64,000 nucleotides of DNA from Halomonas sp. Bachu 37 (GTDB lineage: Bacteria > Pseudomonadota > Gammaproteobacteria > Pseudomonadales > Halomonadaceae). The notes under the pieces were generated by a model. That model made no database searches. It saw only the letters and a list, made by a program, of their open reading frames with translations, and had not been told where the DNA came from. The stretch is from positions 1,860,001 to 1,924,000 of the forward strand of contig NZ_CP137552.1 of NCBI RefSeq assembly GCF_039691755.1. Reading direction: 5' to 3'. Made by a program: the position numbers and the translations under genes. Below are positions 46,528-56,189 of this stretch, piece by piece; the stretch's first letter is position 1; each line of letters starts with the position of its first letter.

Positions 46528-47535
46528 CTAGAACTCCAGGCATATCTTGCCGAAGTGACGCCCGGATTCCTGATGGCGGAACGCGTCGGCAATTTCTTCC
46601 AGAGCAAAGCTGCGGTCGATCACCGGATGCATATCGAGTGTTTCCAGGGCTCGAATCATCTCGATCTGGTGGCGGCGGCTTCCCACTATCAACCCTTTCA
46701 AACTTGCCTGCTTGGCCATCAATTTGGCTGTAGGTATCTCGCCTTCACGGCCGGTGAGTATCCCGATCAGGGCGATATGTCCGCCGATTTTTATCGCGTC
46801 AAAGGACTGCGGCAGCGTGCCGGGACCGCCCACTTCCACGATGTGATCGACGCCTTCGCCACCGGTAAGCTGCTTGACCCGCTTGCCCCAATCCGGCACT
46901 TCCTTGTAGTTGATGGTATGTTCAGCCCCCATTTCACGAAGCCGCGCAAGTTTCTCGTCCGACGAAGAGGTGGCAATCACCCGGGCGCCCATCATGCGGG
47001 CAAACTGCAGGGCAAAGATCGACACGCCGCCGGTGCCCAGCACCAGTACACTATCGCCCGCCTTGATACCGCCGTCTACGACCAATGCCCGCCAGGCGGT
47101 CAGACCTGCGGTGGTCAAGGTCGCCGATTCGGCGTGGCTGAAATTCTTGGGCTGATGGGTAAACCACTCGCAGGGGCGTACCACCTGCTCGCGGGCATAG
47201 CCATCCACGCCGTCGCCCGGGGTAGTGCGAAAATCTCCGACTCGTGCCGGCCCTTCCAGCCAATGGGGAAAGAAAGTCGACACCACGTGATCGCCCTGAG
47301 CGAACTCGCTCACGCCTTCGCCAACCGCTTCGACCACGCCCGCGCCATCGGACATCGGGATGCGGCCATCCTCGGTGGGAATCATCCCCGCCACCACGGC
47401 GTAATCGTGGAAATTGAGCGAGCTGGCATGCAGACGAACCCGGATCTCTCCCGGTCCCGGCTCGCCGGGCGAAGAAACATCCTGCACGGCGAGGTTATCC
47501 AGACCACCGGGACTCTTGAGGGTCACCACTTTCAT
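46528..47535 (-). CDS. MDR-family NAD(P)-dependent alcohol dehydrogenase/quinone reductase-like protein
   Basis: A 335-residue medium-chain dehydrogenase/reductase. The start at 47535 has AAGGAG six bases upstream. The cofactor motif is LGTGGVSIFALQFAR in the Rossmann half. The N-terminal half has the GroES-like fold with GVVEAVGEGVSEFAQGDHV. The structural-zinc cysteine cluster and the catalytic-zinc cysteine near residue 40 (SSLNFHDYAV) are absent, so this is a zinc-independent member closer to quinone oxidoreductases. Substrate unknown. It is downstream of the ABC exporter gene by 51 bp. Confidence 0.85.
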   Translation of the reverse strand: MKVVTLKSPGGLDNLAVQDVSSPGEPGPGEIRVRLHASSLNFHDYAVVAGMIPTEDGRIPMSDGAGVVEAVGEGVSEFAQGDHVVSTFFPHWLEGPARVGDFRTTPGDGVDGYAREQVVRPCEWFTHQPKNFSHAESATLTTAGLTAWRALVVDGGIKAGDSVLVLGTGGVSIFALQFARMMGARVIATSSSDEKLARLREMGAEHTINYKEVPDWGKRVKQLTGGEGVDHIVEVGGPGTLPQSFDAIKIGGHIALIGILTGREGEIPTAKLMAKQASLKGLIVGSRRHQIEMIRALETLDMHPVIDRSFALEEIADAFRHQESGRHFGKICLEF

Positions 47536-47586
47536 TGCAGACTCCTTGAAGCTTGGATGCCACGGGCGCACTCGCGGCTTTGAGAA

Positions 47587-49464
47587 TTACGGCTGATCGG
47601 CGCCTGGGGAGGCCTCGACACCCAGGAAACCACCGGATTGGCGCTGCCACAACCCGGCGTACAGACCTCCCTGGGCCAGCAATTGTCGATGCGTGCCCGA
47701 CTCCACGATACGCCCCTCGTCCACCACCACGAGACGATCGAGCATGGCGATGGTGGAGAGCCGGTGAGCGATGGCGATGACCGTCTTACCCTCCATCAGC
47801 GTTTCCAGTTGCTCTTGGATTGCGGCTTCGACTTCGGAATCGAGGGCCGATGTCGCCTCGTCCAGCACCAGGATCGGGGCGTTCTTGAGCAGCACGCGGG
47901 CAATCGCGATCCGCTGTCGCTGACCGCCGGAAAGCTTGACGCCGCGCTCGCCCACATGGGCATCGAGACCGCGCCGGCCCTGCGGGTCCACCAGGTCTTG
48001 GATAAAGCTATCCGCGTGGGCGCGTCGCACGGCATCCCAGACGGCGTCATCGTCGGCATGGGGACTGCCGTAGCGAATGTTGTCGCGCAAGGAGCGATGC
48101 AGCAACGACGTATCCTGAGTGACCATGCCGATTTGATGGCGCAAGGAGGTCTGAGTCACCTGGGCGATATCCTGCCTATCGATCACGATCCGACCTCCCT
48201 GTAGATCATAGAAGCGCAACAGCAGGTTGGCCAAGGTCGATTTTCCCGCCCCGGAACGCCCTATCAAACCGACCTTCTCCCCCGCCGCGATCGTCAGGCT
48301 CATGCCGTCGAACACGCGCCGGGTGCCGCCTCGGGGCTGAGCATAGCCGAAGCGCAAGGCGTCGAAACGGATCTCGCCATGCGGAACCTCGAGGGTGCTC
48401 GCCCCGGGAACATCCTTGACTTCGGGCTCGCGGGCGATGGTATTGATGCCGTCCTGCACGGTGCCGATGTTCTCGAACAGCCCAGCCACTTCCCACAGGA
48501 TCCAGTCGGACATGAAGCGTATGCGCATCACCAAGGCAATGGCGATTGCCAGAATCCCCAGTGAGATCGTCTCGAAGTACCACGCACCGATGGCCATGGC
48601 GGCGATACCGGTGAGCAACAGCGAGTTGAGCAGCGTCAGGCTGACCGACATCCGCGTCACCAGACGCATCTGGCGATGCACGGTGGTCATGAAGCCTTCC
48701 ATGGCATCGCGGGCATAGTCCTGCTCACGCTGGGTATCGGCGAACAACTTGATGGTCTGGATGTTGCTGTAGCTGTCGACGACCCGGCCGGTCATGCGCG
48801 CCCGGGCATCGGCCTGGGCCATCGACACGTCCCGCAGGCGCGGCACGAACCTCACCATGATGATGAGATACCCCGCCAGCCACAGCACCAGCGGCAACAT
48901 GAGCCAGACATCGGCCTGGCCCAGCAGCAGCATGGCGCCGCTGAAATAGACCAGGGCGTAGACCATCAGATCCATCAGCTTGGTGACCGTCTCGCGCATC
49001 GCCAGTGCCGTCTGCATCACCTTCTGCGACACCCGCCCGGCGAACTCGTCCTGGTAGAACGCCATGCTCTGGTCGAGCATATGGCGATGCGACAGCCAGC
49101 GCCCCAGCATGGGGTAGTTGCCGAAGATGCTCTGGTGCGTCACCAGCGATTGCGCCAGCACCAGCAGGGGCAAGCCGACGACCACCAGCAGAGCCATGCC
49201 CGCCAGACGCCAGCCATACTCGGCGAAGAACCCGTCGCGCTGCGCCGTGGACAACCAGTCCACCAGTTCGCCCATGTAGCTGAAAAACACCACCTCGGCC
49301 GCCGAGACCAGGGCGGTCAACAGCGACATCACTACCAGCAGGGGCAGGACAGGGCGTGAAAAATAGAGAATGAAAGCCCACATTCCACGCGGAGGCGCCT
49401 TGACCTCCCCCGTGGGATAGGGATCGACCCGACTTTCGAAATAGGCGAATAAACGAGAGAGCAT
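47587..49464 (-). CDS. MsbA-like ABC exporter (fused permease-ATPase)
   Basis: A 625-residue half-transporter with six membrane helices (about 20-310) and a nucleotide-binding domain with Walker A GRSGAGKST, signature LSGGQ and Walker B LVLDEATSALD. The start is set at 49464 (MLSRLFAYFES), as a TTG 33 bases earlier has no Shine-Dalgarno. The conserved helical sequence resembles multidrug or lipid exporters. Neighbours give no substrate. It differs clearly from the EPS-locus exporter at 9525-11339. Confidence 0.9.
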   Translation of the reverse strand: MLSRLFAYFESRVDPYPTGEVKAPPRGMWAFILYFSRPVLPLLVVMSLLTALVSAAEVVFFSYMGELVDWLSTAQRDGFFAEYGWRLAGMALLVVVGLPLLVLAQSLVTHQSIFGNYPMLGRWLSHRHMLDQSMAFYQDEFAGRVSQKVMQTALAMRETVTKLMDLMVYALVYFSGAMLLLGQADVWLMLPLVLWLAGYLIIMVRFVPRLRDVSMAQADARARMTGRVVDSYSNIQTIKLFADTQREQDYARDAMEGFMTTVHRQMRLVTRMSVSLTLLNSLLLTGIAAMAIGAWYFETISLGILAIAIALVMRIRFMSDWILWEVAGLFENIGTVQDGINTIAREPEVKDVPGASTLEVPHGEIRFDALRFGYAQPRGGTRRVFDGMSLTIAAGEKVGLIGRSGAGKSTLANLLLRFYDLQGGRIVIDRQDIAQVTQTSLRHQIGMVTQDTSLLHRSLRDNIRYGSPHADDDAVWDAVRRAHADSFIQDLVDPQGRRGLDAHVGERGVKLSGGQRQRIAIARVLLKNAPILVLDEATSALDSEVEAAIQEQLETLMEGKTVIAIAHRLSTIAMLDRLVVVDEGRIVESGTHRQLLAQGGLYAGLWQRQSGGFLGVEASPGADQP

Positions 49465-49535
49465 AAGCGGTACCGAGCCGGAAAAGCCTGACGGCAACAG
49501 GGACAGGCGGCACAGGACAGCGACCGCCGCCCTCG

Positions 49536-50408
49536 TCAGTAGGAGGGATGGCTATCGTCGTCGTCATCATCCTGCATGCGTGCCGCCCGTTCGGCTTCTT
49601 CTTCCAGGGCGTCGTCGATGACCGCCAGCAGCTCATCCACATCGGCGGTATGCGTATCGTGATCGAACTCGCCGGTCAGATGGCTTTCCGGATGCAGCTC
49701 GCCGCTTTCGTAGAGCTTCCAGATCTCCTTGCCGTAGTAGGTGTCGAGCAGCTCCGGAGCAAAGCGACCGAAGTAGGCGCGCATATTGTCGACATCGCGC
49801 TCCAGCATTTCCTGGGCGGCATTGTTGCCCGCTGCGTCCACCGCCTGGGGCAGGTCGATGATGACCGGCCCGGACGGGTCGACCAGGACGTTGAATTCGG
49901 AGAGATCACCGTGGATCAGCCCGGCGCACAGCATGCGTACCACGTCCTGCATTACCTTGGCATGGTAGACGCGTGCCTGTTCCGGCGTGAGGATGACGTC
50001 GTCGAGGCGCGGGGCGGCATAGTCGTCGCCATCGGTGATCAACTCCATCAACAACACGCCGTCGACGAAGCCGAACGGCTCGGGAACACGCACCCCGGCG
50101 GCGGCCAGGCGATAAAGCGCGTCCACTTCCGAGTTCAACCAGGCCTTTTCCTGCTCTTTCTGGCCATAGCGGGTCTTCTTCGCCATCGCCCGCGAACGGC
50201 GGCTGTTACGTTCCTTGCGTCCCTCCTGATACTGCACCGCCTGCTTGAAACTGCGCTGTTTGGCTTCCTTGAAGACCTTGGCACAACGAATATCGTCACC
50301 GCAGCGCACCACGTAGACCTGGGCTTCCTTACCGCTCATCAACTGTACGAGCACTTCATCGATCAAGCCGTCGTCGACCAACGGCTGTAGTCGCTTGGGT
50401 ATCTTCAT
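49536..50408 (-). CDS. RIO1-family serine/threonine kinase
   Basis: A 290-residue atypical kinase. Motifs are LMSGKEAQVY (phosphate loop, 23-32), K44 in RCAKVFKE, IHGDLSEFNVLV with D168 and N173 in the catalytic loop, and IIDLPQAV with D185 for metal. The C-terminus is a highly acidic run of aspartates. Archaeal and eukaryotic RIO proteins act in small-subunit ribosome maturation; the bacterial role is unsettled. It lies next to the rRNA helicase gene dbpA, 128 bp away and on the same strand, which fits a ribosome-related role. Confidence 0.93.
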   Translation of the reverse strand: MKIPKRLQPLVDDGLIDEVLVQLMSGKEAQVYVVRCGDDIRCAKVFKEAKQRSFKQAVQYQEGRKERNSRRSRAMAKKTRYGQKEQEKAWLNSEVDALYRLAAAGVRVPEPFGFVDGVLLMELITDGDDYAAPRLDDVILTPEQARVYHAKVMQDVVRMLCAGLIHGDLSEFNVLVDPSGPVIIDLPQAVDAAGNNAAQEMLERDVDNMRAYFGRFAPELLDTYYGKEIWKLYESGELHPESHLTGEFDHDTHTADVDELLAVIDDALEEEAERAARMQDDDDDDSHPSY

Positions 50409-50536
50409 GACGTTGTTTTATCGGCCTCCGTAGTGCATAAAAAAATGCATAAAAAAGATGTTTCCGTGAAATGTAGTGTATTCAATCCAATCGGTGAAAC
50501 GGCAACCTGACCACCTGCCTGGGCTGCCCTTCACGA

Positions 50537-51934
50537 CTAGCGGCTGATGCGGCGCACCCGAAACGAGCGACCCTTCAACTTGTCCCGCGTAAGCTTGTCC
50601 AGCGCAGCTTTCCACACCTCGCGCTGCACTGCGACGAAGGCGCATCTGGCCTGCACCTTGATCTTGCCGACTTGCTCGCCCTGGATACCGCCTTCGCCGG
50701 TCAAGGCACCGAGGATATCACCGGGGCGCAACTTGTCCTTCTTGCCGCCATCCAGCTGCAGTGTAACCATCGGCGGCGCAAAAGGCTCATGGGATGCCAC
50801 CGCCGGCAAGGGTTCGCAGGTCAGGCGTTGGCCCAGGAAATCGCCCAGCAGTCCCAGCCGGTAATCTTCCTTTTCGCTGACCAGCGTGCATGCCACGCCA
50901 TCCGCCCCGGCCCTTCCGGTACGGCCAATACGGTGAACATGGACTTCCAGCTCCCGTGATATCTGGTAATTGAAGACGGCATCCAGCGTGGCGATATCCA
51001 GCCCCCTCGCGGCTACATCGGTGGCTACCAGGATCGAGGCACTCTGGTTGGCGAACAAGATCAGGGTACGGTCCCGGTCGCGCTGCTCAAGATCACCGTG
51101 CAACGCCAGGACACTGAAGCCTTCATCGTTCAAGGCATCGGCCACGTCCTGGGCTTCCCGCTTGGTGTTGCAAAACACCACGCTGGTTGCCGGGCGATAA
51201 TGCAGCAGCAACCGGCACAAGGCGGGAAAGCGCGCGGCGTCATCCTTCACGGCATGGAAATGCTGGCGGATGGTGGCGCTATCGTGGGTGGACTCGACCT
51301 CCACCGTTACCGGGTCGCGCAACATGGCCTGGGCAATGGGGCGCACCGCATCGTTGTAGGTGGCACTGAACAGCAAGGTCTGCCGCGTGGACGGTGTGTA
51401 GTCGACAATCGTCTCCAGCGCCGCCTGGAAGCCCATGTCCAGCATGCGATCGGCTTCATCCAGCACCAGCGTATTGACTTCATCCAACTGCAGCGAGCCC
51501 TTGCGCAGATGCTCCTCGATGCGTCCCGGCGTTCCCACGATGATGTGCGCGCCATGATCCAGCGAGTTCAGCTGCGGGCCGAACGGCGCCCCGCCACACA
51601 GTGTCAGCACCTTTACATTGGGCAGAGCGCGTGCCAGGCGACGAATTTCCTCCGCTACCTGATCGGCCAGCTCACGCGTGGGGCACAGCACCAGCGATTG
51701 AACGCGGTAGTTGGCCACGTCCAGGCGTGACAGCAGCCCCAAGCCGAACGTCGCCGTCTTGCCGGAACCGGTCTTGGCCTGGGCGATGGCATCCCTGCCT
51801 TGCAGAATGGGCGGAAGCCCGGCCGCCTGGATGGGCGTCATGGTGTAATAGCCGAGGCTCTCGAGGTTGGCAAGCAGCTCGGGAGCAAGCAGTTGGGCCA
51901 GCGTGGAAAAGCGGGGTGTTTCAGCGTCGGACAC
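50537..51934 (-). CDS. dbpA: ATP-dependent RNA helicase DbpA
   Basis: DEAD-box helicase for 50S ribosome assembly, acting on 23S rRNA. Motifs: Q-motif TMTPIQAAGLP, motif I AKTGSGKT, Ia PTRELADQ, II DEAD, VI HRIGRTGRAG. The C-terminal DbpA RNA-binding domain (about 390-465) contains KDKLRPGDILGALTGEGGI. The start is set at a GTG at 51934 with AGG upstream, giving 465 residues, close to the E. coli length. A TTG 42 bases upstream is the alternative. Confidence 0.93.
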   Translation of the reverse strand: MSDAETPRFSTLAQLLAPELLANLESLGYYTMTPIQAAGLPPILQGRDAIAQAKTGSGKTATFGLGLLSRLDVANYRVQSLVLCPTRELADQVAEEIRRLARALPNVKVLTLCGGAPFGPQLNSLDHGAHIIVGTPGRIEEHLRKGSLQLDEVNTLVLDEADRMLDMGFQAALETIVDYTPSTRQTLLFSATYNDAVRPIAQAMLRDPVTVEVESTHDSATIRQHFHAVKDDAARFPALCRLLLHYRPATSVVFCNTKREAQDVADALNDEGFSVLALHGDLEQRDRDRTLILFANQSASILVATDVAARGLDIATLDAVFNYQISRELEVHVHRIGRTGRAGADGVACTLVSEKEDYRLGLLGDFLGQRLTCEPLPAVASHEPFAPPMVTLQLDGGKKDKLRPGDILGALTGEGGIQGEQVGKIKVQARCAFVAVQREVWKAALDKLTRDKLKGRSFRVRRISR

Positions 51935-52007
51935 GGAAAAAGACCTGCGGTGTACAGCAAAAAGGAAAGGCGTCAACGAATCACGCCGAGAATGGCTTCT
52001 GAAAATT

Positions 52008-52475
52008 CTATTGAGTAAGCGGGGTGAAACGCCCTCGAGTCAAGTCCGCCAGTGCCGCTGGAGACAGCTCGATTTCCAACCCGCGACGCCCGGCACTCAC
52101 CAGAATGGTGGCAAACGGCTGTGCCGAGAGATCAATATAGGTTGCCAGGCGCTTTTTCTGGCCCAACGGGCTCACGCCACCCAGCACGTAGCCGGTCGCC
52201 CGCTGCACGTCTTGCGGTTGCGCCATGGTCGCCTTCTTGGCGCCAGCGCTCTTGGCAACCTGTTTCAGGCTGAGCTGACGGGTCACCGGCACGACCGCCA
52301 CCGCCAGGCCCTGGCCTTCCAGCGCTACCACCAGGGTCTTGAAGACGCGTTCCGGCTCAACTCCCAGCTTGTCGGCGGCTTCCATACCGTAGGAGGCCGT
52401 GGCCGGGTCGTGGGCATATTCATGCACGTGAAACGCAATGGCGGCGCGCTTGGCAATGTCGATGGCGGGCGTCAT
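52008..52475 (-). CDS. ybaK: Cys-tRNA(Pro)/Cys-tRNA(Cys) deacylase YbaK
   Basis: A 155-residue trans-editing enzyme that removes cysteine wrongly attached to tRNA-Pro. The start at 52475 gives MTPAIDIAKRAAIAFHVHEYAHDP, the family N-terminus. The active-site lysine block is ERVFKTLVV, followed by AKSAGAKKATMA and TGYVLGGVSPLGQKKRL. The protein matches the YbaK/EbsC length. Lies 73 bp upstream of dbpA on the same strand. Confidence 0.94.
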   Translation of the reverse strand: MTPAIDIAKRAAIAFHVHEYAHDPATASYGMEAADKLGVEPERVFKTLVVALEGQGLAVAVVPVTRQLSLKQVAKSAGAKKATMAQPQDVQRATGYVLGGVSPLGQKKRLATYIDLSAQPFATILVSAGRRGLEIELSPAALADLTRGRFTPLTQ

Positions 52476-52612
52476 GGAATAGCTATCTACCAAAAGTACG
52501 AGATACCAATAAAACGAACCAGGCAGCGATAAAACGTCCCGCGACCACTCCCCCTTTGGCGGTGAGGATCACGAGACGTCGATGGTCAGCGAATCTGCGT
52601 AACTACATCACA

Positions 52613-54763
52613 TCAAGCGGGCATCATATTCGCTTTATCGTCACGAGACCAAACCCGGTGCTTGCCTAGCGCTTCGCTGAAGTTAGCAAATACGTCCTGA
52701 AGATCGGCCCCGCAGATTATACCTTCCTCCTGCACCGGCACATTGGCGGCCGCCAGTAGGCGCTGGCCTTCGCCGAGCGCGGCGATCACTTTCAGGTGCT
52801 TGTAGGCTTCCTGCACGTAGTAGCGGCCGAGCCCGGATTTCGCCAGCGCATCGACACTCTGCTCGCCCGCGGCCACGATTACCGCATCCACCGCGACAGA
52901 GGGCAGGCCATTGAGCATGGCATCCGGCGTTACCGACTTGCCGTTGCTTGCCTTCACCGGCGACATGGTAGGCGCGATTATCATCGCCTCGGCGCCTTCC
53001 GCATCGAGCTGGCTCTTGATGGCCTCCACCTGCTTTGCATCGACACCATCGGCCACCAGTACCGCCACCTTGCGCATGGCAATGGACTCGGGCAAGCGAG
53101 CCATCAAGGTCAAGGCCGTGGAGCGGGAGAGCGAACTATGGCCCAGTTCATCCGTTGACGCGGGCTTCTGGCTGGGAGCCTCAATGCCGTGCATCTCCCC
53201 TACCCGGCGCGCCAGTTCCAGATCGATATTGGGCAGGATCTCCTTGATCACCCGTTCGCGAATCCATGGCCGCTGGACTTTCGACAACTCGAAGGTATAG
53301 GCGGCGATGATGTGCTCTTTTTCCACATCCGACTGGCTGTTCCAGAACAGCGTGGCCTGGGAATAGTGGTCGCCGAAGGAGCCGCTGCGGGCGCGCACCT
53401 TGTGGGCATCGATGCGTTCGTAGTGGGACTCGAAACCACCATGCTCCGGAGCGGGTGGCGTTTCGCTCGGCCAGCCGCCGTCGATCGAGTTGGGCTCGTA
53501 GGATGCCTGCCCCTTGTTGATGGTCTGACGGTGCATGGAATCGCGCTGGTTATTATGAAACGGACACACCGACTGGTTGATCGGGATTTCATGGAAGTTC
53601 GGCCCGCCCAGGCGCAACATCTGGGTATCGAGGTAGGAAAATAGTCGCCCCTGCAGTAGCGGGTCGTTACTGAAGTCGATCCCTGGCACCACATGGGCAG
53701 GATTGAACGCCACCTGCTCGGTCTCGGCGAAGTAGTTGTCGGGGTTGCGGTTGAGTACCATCTTGCCGATCAGAGTGACCGGCACTTGTTCTTCCGGGAT
53801 GATCTTGGTGGGATCGAGGATATCGAAATCGAACTTGTGCTCGTCCTCTTCCTCGACCACCTGGACACCCAGTTCGTATTCGAGGAAATTGCCGTTTTCG
53901 ATATCCTCCCACATCATGCGGCGGTTGAAGTCGGGATCGCGTCCCCAGAGTTTCTGCGCCTCGTCCCAGATCAACGAGCAGGTGCCGGCCAGCGGTTTCC
54001 AGTGGAACTTGACGAAGCGCGACTTGCCCTGCTTGTCGATCAAGCGAAACGTATGCACGCCGAAGCCTTCCATGTTGCGATAGTGGCGCGGGAACGCGCG
54101 GTCCGACATGGTCCACAGCACCATGTGGGTGGATTCCGGCATCAGCGAGACGAAATCCCAGAATGTATCGTGAGCCGATTGGCCCTGAGGAATCTCGTTA
54201 TGCGGTTCAGGCTTCACGGCATGGACGAAGTCGGGAAACTTGATCGCATCCTGGATGAAGAACACCGGCATGTTGTTGCCGACCAGGTCCCAGATTCCCT
54301 CGTCGGTATAGAACTTGGTGGCGAAGCCGCGCACGTCGCGCACGGTATCGTTGGAGCCCCGCGAGCCCTGGACGGTGGAAAAGCGCACGAAAACCGGCGT
54401 TTTCTTGCCCGGGTCCTTGAACACCCCCGCCTTCGAGTACTGTGCAGCATTTTCGTAGGCCTGGAAATAACCATGGGCCGCCGCGCCCCGCGCATGCACG
54501 ATGCGCTCGGGGATACGTTCGTTGTCGAAGTGGTTGAGTTTCTCGCGGAAGACGAAATCTTCCATCAGGGTGGGACCACGCTCGCCCGCTTTCAGCGAGT
54601 TGTGGTTGTCGGCAATGCGCGTCCCGTGATTGGTGCGCAGGTCGTGTCCTTCGGCGTCGCTGCGGTATTTTTCCAGATTGTCCGACTTGCTCGTTTCACT
54701 GGTGGTGAACTCCGTATCGTGCGGCCCACTGCTGTTGGGGTTGGTATGCGGGTTGTTCGCCAT
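52613..54763 (-). CDS. katE: large-subunit catalase HPII type
   Basis: Haem catalase of clade 2, 716 residues. The catalytic histidine is in [16 protein letters not shown], the asparagine in [24 protein letters not shown], and the proximal tyrosine in [15 protein letters not shown]-terminal flavodoxin-like/class I amidotransferase-like domain (about 560-716) marks the HPII form. The disordered N-terminus is rich in Asn, Ser and Thr. It is monocistronic, with an OxyR-like site 80 bp upstream. Confidence 0.96.
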   Translation of the reverse strand: MANNPHTNPNSSGPHDTEFTTSETSKSDNLEKYRSDAEGHDLRTNHGTRIADNHNSLKAGERGPTLMEDFVFREKLNHFDNERIPERIVHARGAAAHGYFQAYENAAQYSKAGVFKDPGKKTPVFVRFSTVQGSRGSNDTVRDVRGFATKFYTDEGIWDLVGNNMPVFFIQDAIKFPDFVHAVKPEPHNEIPQGQSAHDTFWDFVSLMPESTHMVLWTMSDRAFPRHYRNMEGFGVHTFRLIDKQGKSRFVKFHWKPLAGTCSLIWDEAQKLWGRDPDFNRRMMWEDIENGNFLEYELGVQVVEEEDEHKFDFDILDPTKIIPEEQVPVTLIGKMVLNRNPDNYFAETEQVAFNPAHVVPGIDFSNDPLLQGRLFSYLDTQMLRLGGPNFHEIPINQSVCPFHNNQRDSMHRQTINKGQASYEPNSIDGGWPSETPPAPEHGGFESHYERIDAHKVRARSGSFGDHYSQATLFWNSQSDVEKEHIIAAYTFELSKVQRPWIRERVIKEILPNIDLELARRVGEMHGIEAPSQKPASTDELGHSSLSRSTALTLMARLPESIAMRKVAVLVADGVDAKQVEAIKSQLDAEGAEAMIIAPTMSPVKASNGKSVTPDAMLNGLPSVAVDAVIVAAGEQSVDALAKSGLGRYYVQEAYKHLKVIAALGEGQRLLAAANVPVQEEGIICGADLQDVFANFSEALGKHRVWSRDDKANMMPA

Positions 54764-54842
54764 TAACTCGTCTCCTGTCGGCTGTTGTCGGCTGTTCTCC
54801 CAAAGTAGTTGGGCTCCGTCTCACTGCGCAAACCCCGCATGG

Positions 54843-54879
54843 CTCCAATTCACCTATTGATGCCATTGATAAAAGCTAT
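54843..54879 (-). promoter_or_regulatory. OxyR-like binding site upstream of katE
   Basis: On the minus strand the 37 bases fit the OxyR layout ATAG-N7-CTAT-N7-ATAG-N7-CTAT. The first half reads ATAGCTTTTATCAAT, with 9 of 10 specified positions matching. The second half has ATAG and the following T but not the last CTAT. It lies 80 to 116 bp before the katE start, in an AT-rich promoter region. Confidence 0.45.
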
Positions 54880-54930
54880 TGCTTTTCGCGTCTTATCTTT
54901 TTTTCGAGCCTTAATTGATTCACCGGCGCC

Positions 54931-56115
54931 TTAGAATTTCTCCTCCAGTTGCCAGCTGTTATCGGTAAGCGGCACGGCACCCTGAGAAGTCACCTGGACC
55001 GTATCACTCAAGCCGATACCCCACTGCCCCGGCAGGCGTAGGCACAGCGGTAGGTGGAAAACCATATCGGCACTGAACCTGTGCTGTTGCCCCCGGGCGA
55101 TGAAGCCGCTCCCTTCCACCCAACTGGGCGGAAACTGGGCGCCTACTGCATAGCCGAACACGCCGGAAAAGAAGATTCTGTCACGCCACGGTGCCAATAC
55201 GGCCTCCGCCGCCCGGGCAGCCTGGTCGAAGGTATTACCGGGACGCATGGCCTGGCACAGCGCCTCGAATAGTTCGCGACACAGGTCACGTATCGCCTGC
55301 ATCTCGGCACTTGCCCGGCCCGCGACGACGGTGCGCATCATCGGCGCGGTATAGCGCTGATAAGCGGAACCGAATTCGAGAAATACCGGGTCGTCGGTTC
55401 CGACCACATGGCGTTTATGATTGACGTGAATGATGCTGATCCGCCGACCCACGGTGACGATCGGCTGCAGGCTCATGAATTCGCTCCCCGCCTCGAGCAG
55501 CGCCCGGGAGCCTTCCGCGGCGATGGCGTTATCGGTCACACCAGGGCGAACCATCGCAATAGCCGCCTTGAGGCCAAGCGAGGTGATGCGCGCGCTCTCC
55601 TTGAGGCACTCGAGCTCCGCTGGAGTCTTCACCACCCGCACCCCGTCGAGTACGTCACCACCTTCCTGAAAGCGCCCGCTACCCAGGCGATGCTGGAGTT
55701 GGCTGACGATTCCGTGACGCAAGCCGGCGCTCCAGCCATCCAGGCCGATGGCACGATATGGAGCCAAGACATCGCACAACGGGTCGATCACCTCGTCCAC
55801 CCCCTCCCAGCGATAACCCAGCACTTCATCGACCCGTGCCGTCACCACTGCCGGCCCGGTCTCGATGGAGGGGACCTGCAAGACACTGTGGTGAGCCGAG
55901 AACACCAGGCAGGTATGCACCGAGACTTCAAAGGTGTGATAACCGGTGAGATAGTAGATATCCACCGGGTCCGTCAGCAGTAGTGCGTCCATCCCTGACG
56001 CTTGCATGGCGCTGCGCACTCGCTCGCAACGGGAAGCGAGTTCCGCAGGGGGGAAGGGAAGCTCGGTGGACTTCAACTGCGTTTCAAGGGCGTGGCGATA
56101 GGCAAGGTAATCCAT
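54931..56115 (-). CDS. M24/creatinase-fold protein without metal ligands
   Basis: A 394-residue protein with an N-terminal creatinase domain (ALLLTDPVDIYYLTGYHTFE) and a C-terminal pita-bread domain. The five metal ligands of M24 aminopeptidases are absent: the first Asp block reads FLEFGSAYQRYTAPMMRT, the His block GVFGYAVGAQFPPSW, and the final Glu block GIGLSDTVQVTSQG. IIHVNHKRHV could supply a catalytic His, as in creatinase. It is probably a metal-independent amidinohydrolase-like enzyme, related to creatinase or ectoine hydrolase, but the substrate is unknown. On the minus strand, just downstream of the NQO-UbiA gene. Confidence 0.8.
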   Translation of the reverse strand: MDYLAYRHALETQLKSTELPFPPAELASRCERVRSAMQASGMDALLLTDPVDIYYLTGYHTFEVSVHTCLVFSAHHSVLQVPSIETGPAVVTARVDEVLGYRWEGVDEVIDPLCDVLAPYRAIGLDGWSAGLRHGIVSQLQHRLGSGRFQEGGDVLDGVRVVKTPAELECLKESARITSLGLKAAIAMVRPGVTDNAIAAEGSRALLEAGSEFMSLQPIVTVGRRISIIHVNHKRHVVGTDDPVFLEFGSAYQRYTAPMMRTVVAGRASAEMQAIRDLCRELFEALCQAMRPGNTFDQAARAAEAVLAPWRDRIFFSGVFGYAVGAQFPPSWVEGSGFIARGQQHRFSADMVFHLPLCLRLPGQWGIGLSDTVQVTSQGAVPLTDNSWQLEEKF

Positions 56116-56189
56116 GGGAGACTCCAGCGATGGGCCGACCCTTTGAGTGTAGAGTCATCTGCAAATTGCAGAGTTATCTGAAACGTTCT

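Noticed and set aside
49536..50408. RIO kinase as a phage-defence component
   Set aside because: Neighbours are ribosome and transport genes, and no nuclease, integrase or other defence gene is near.
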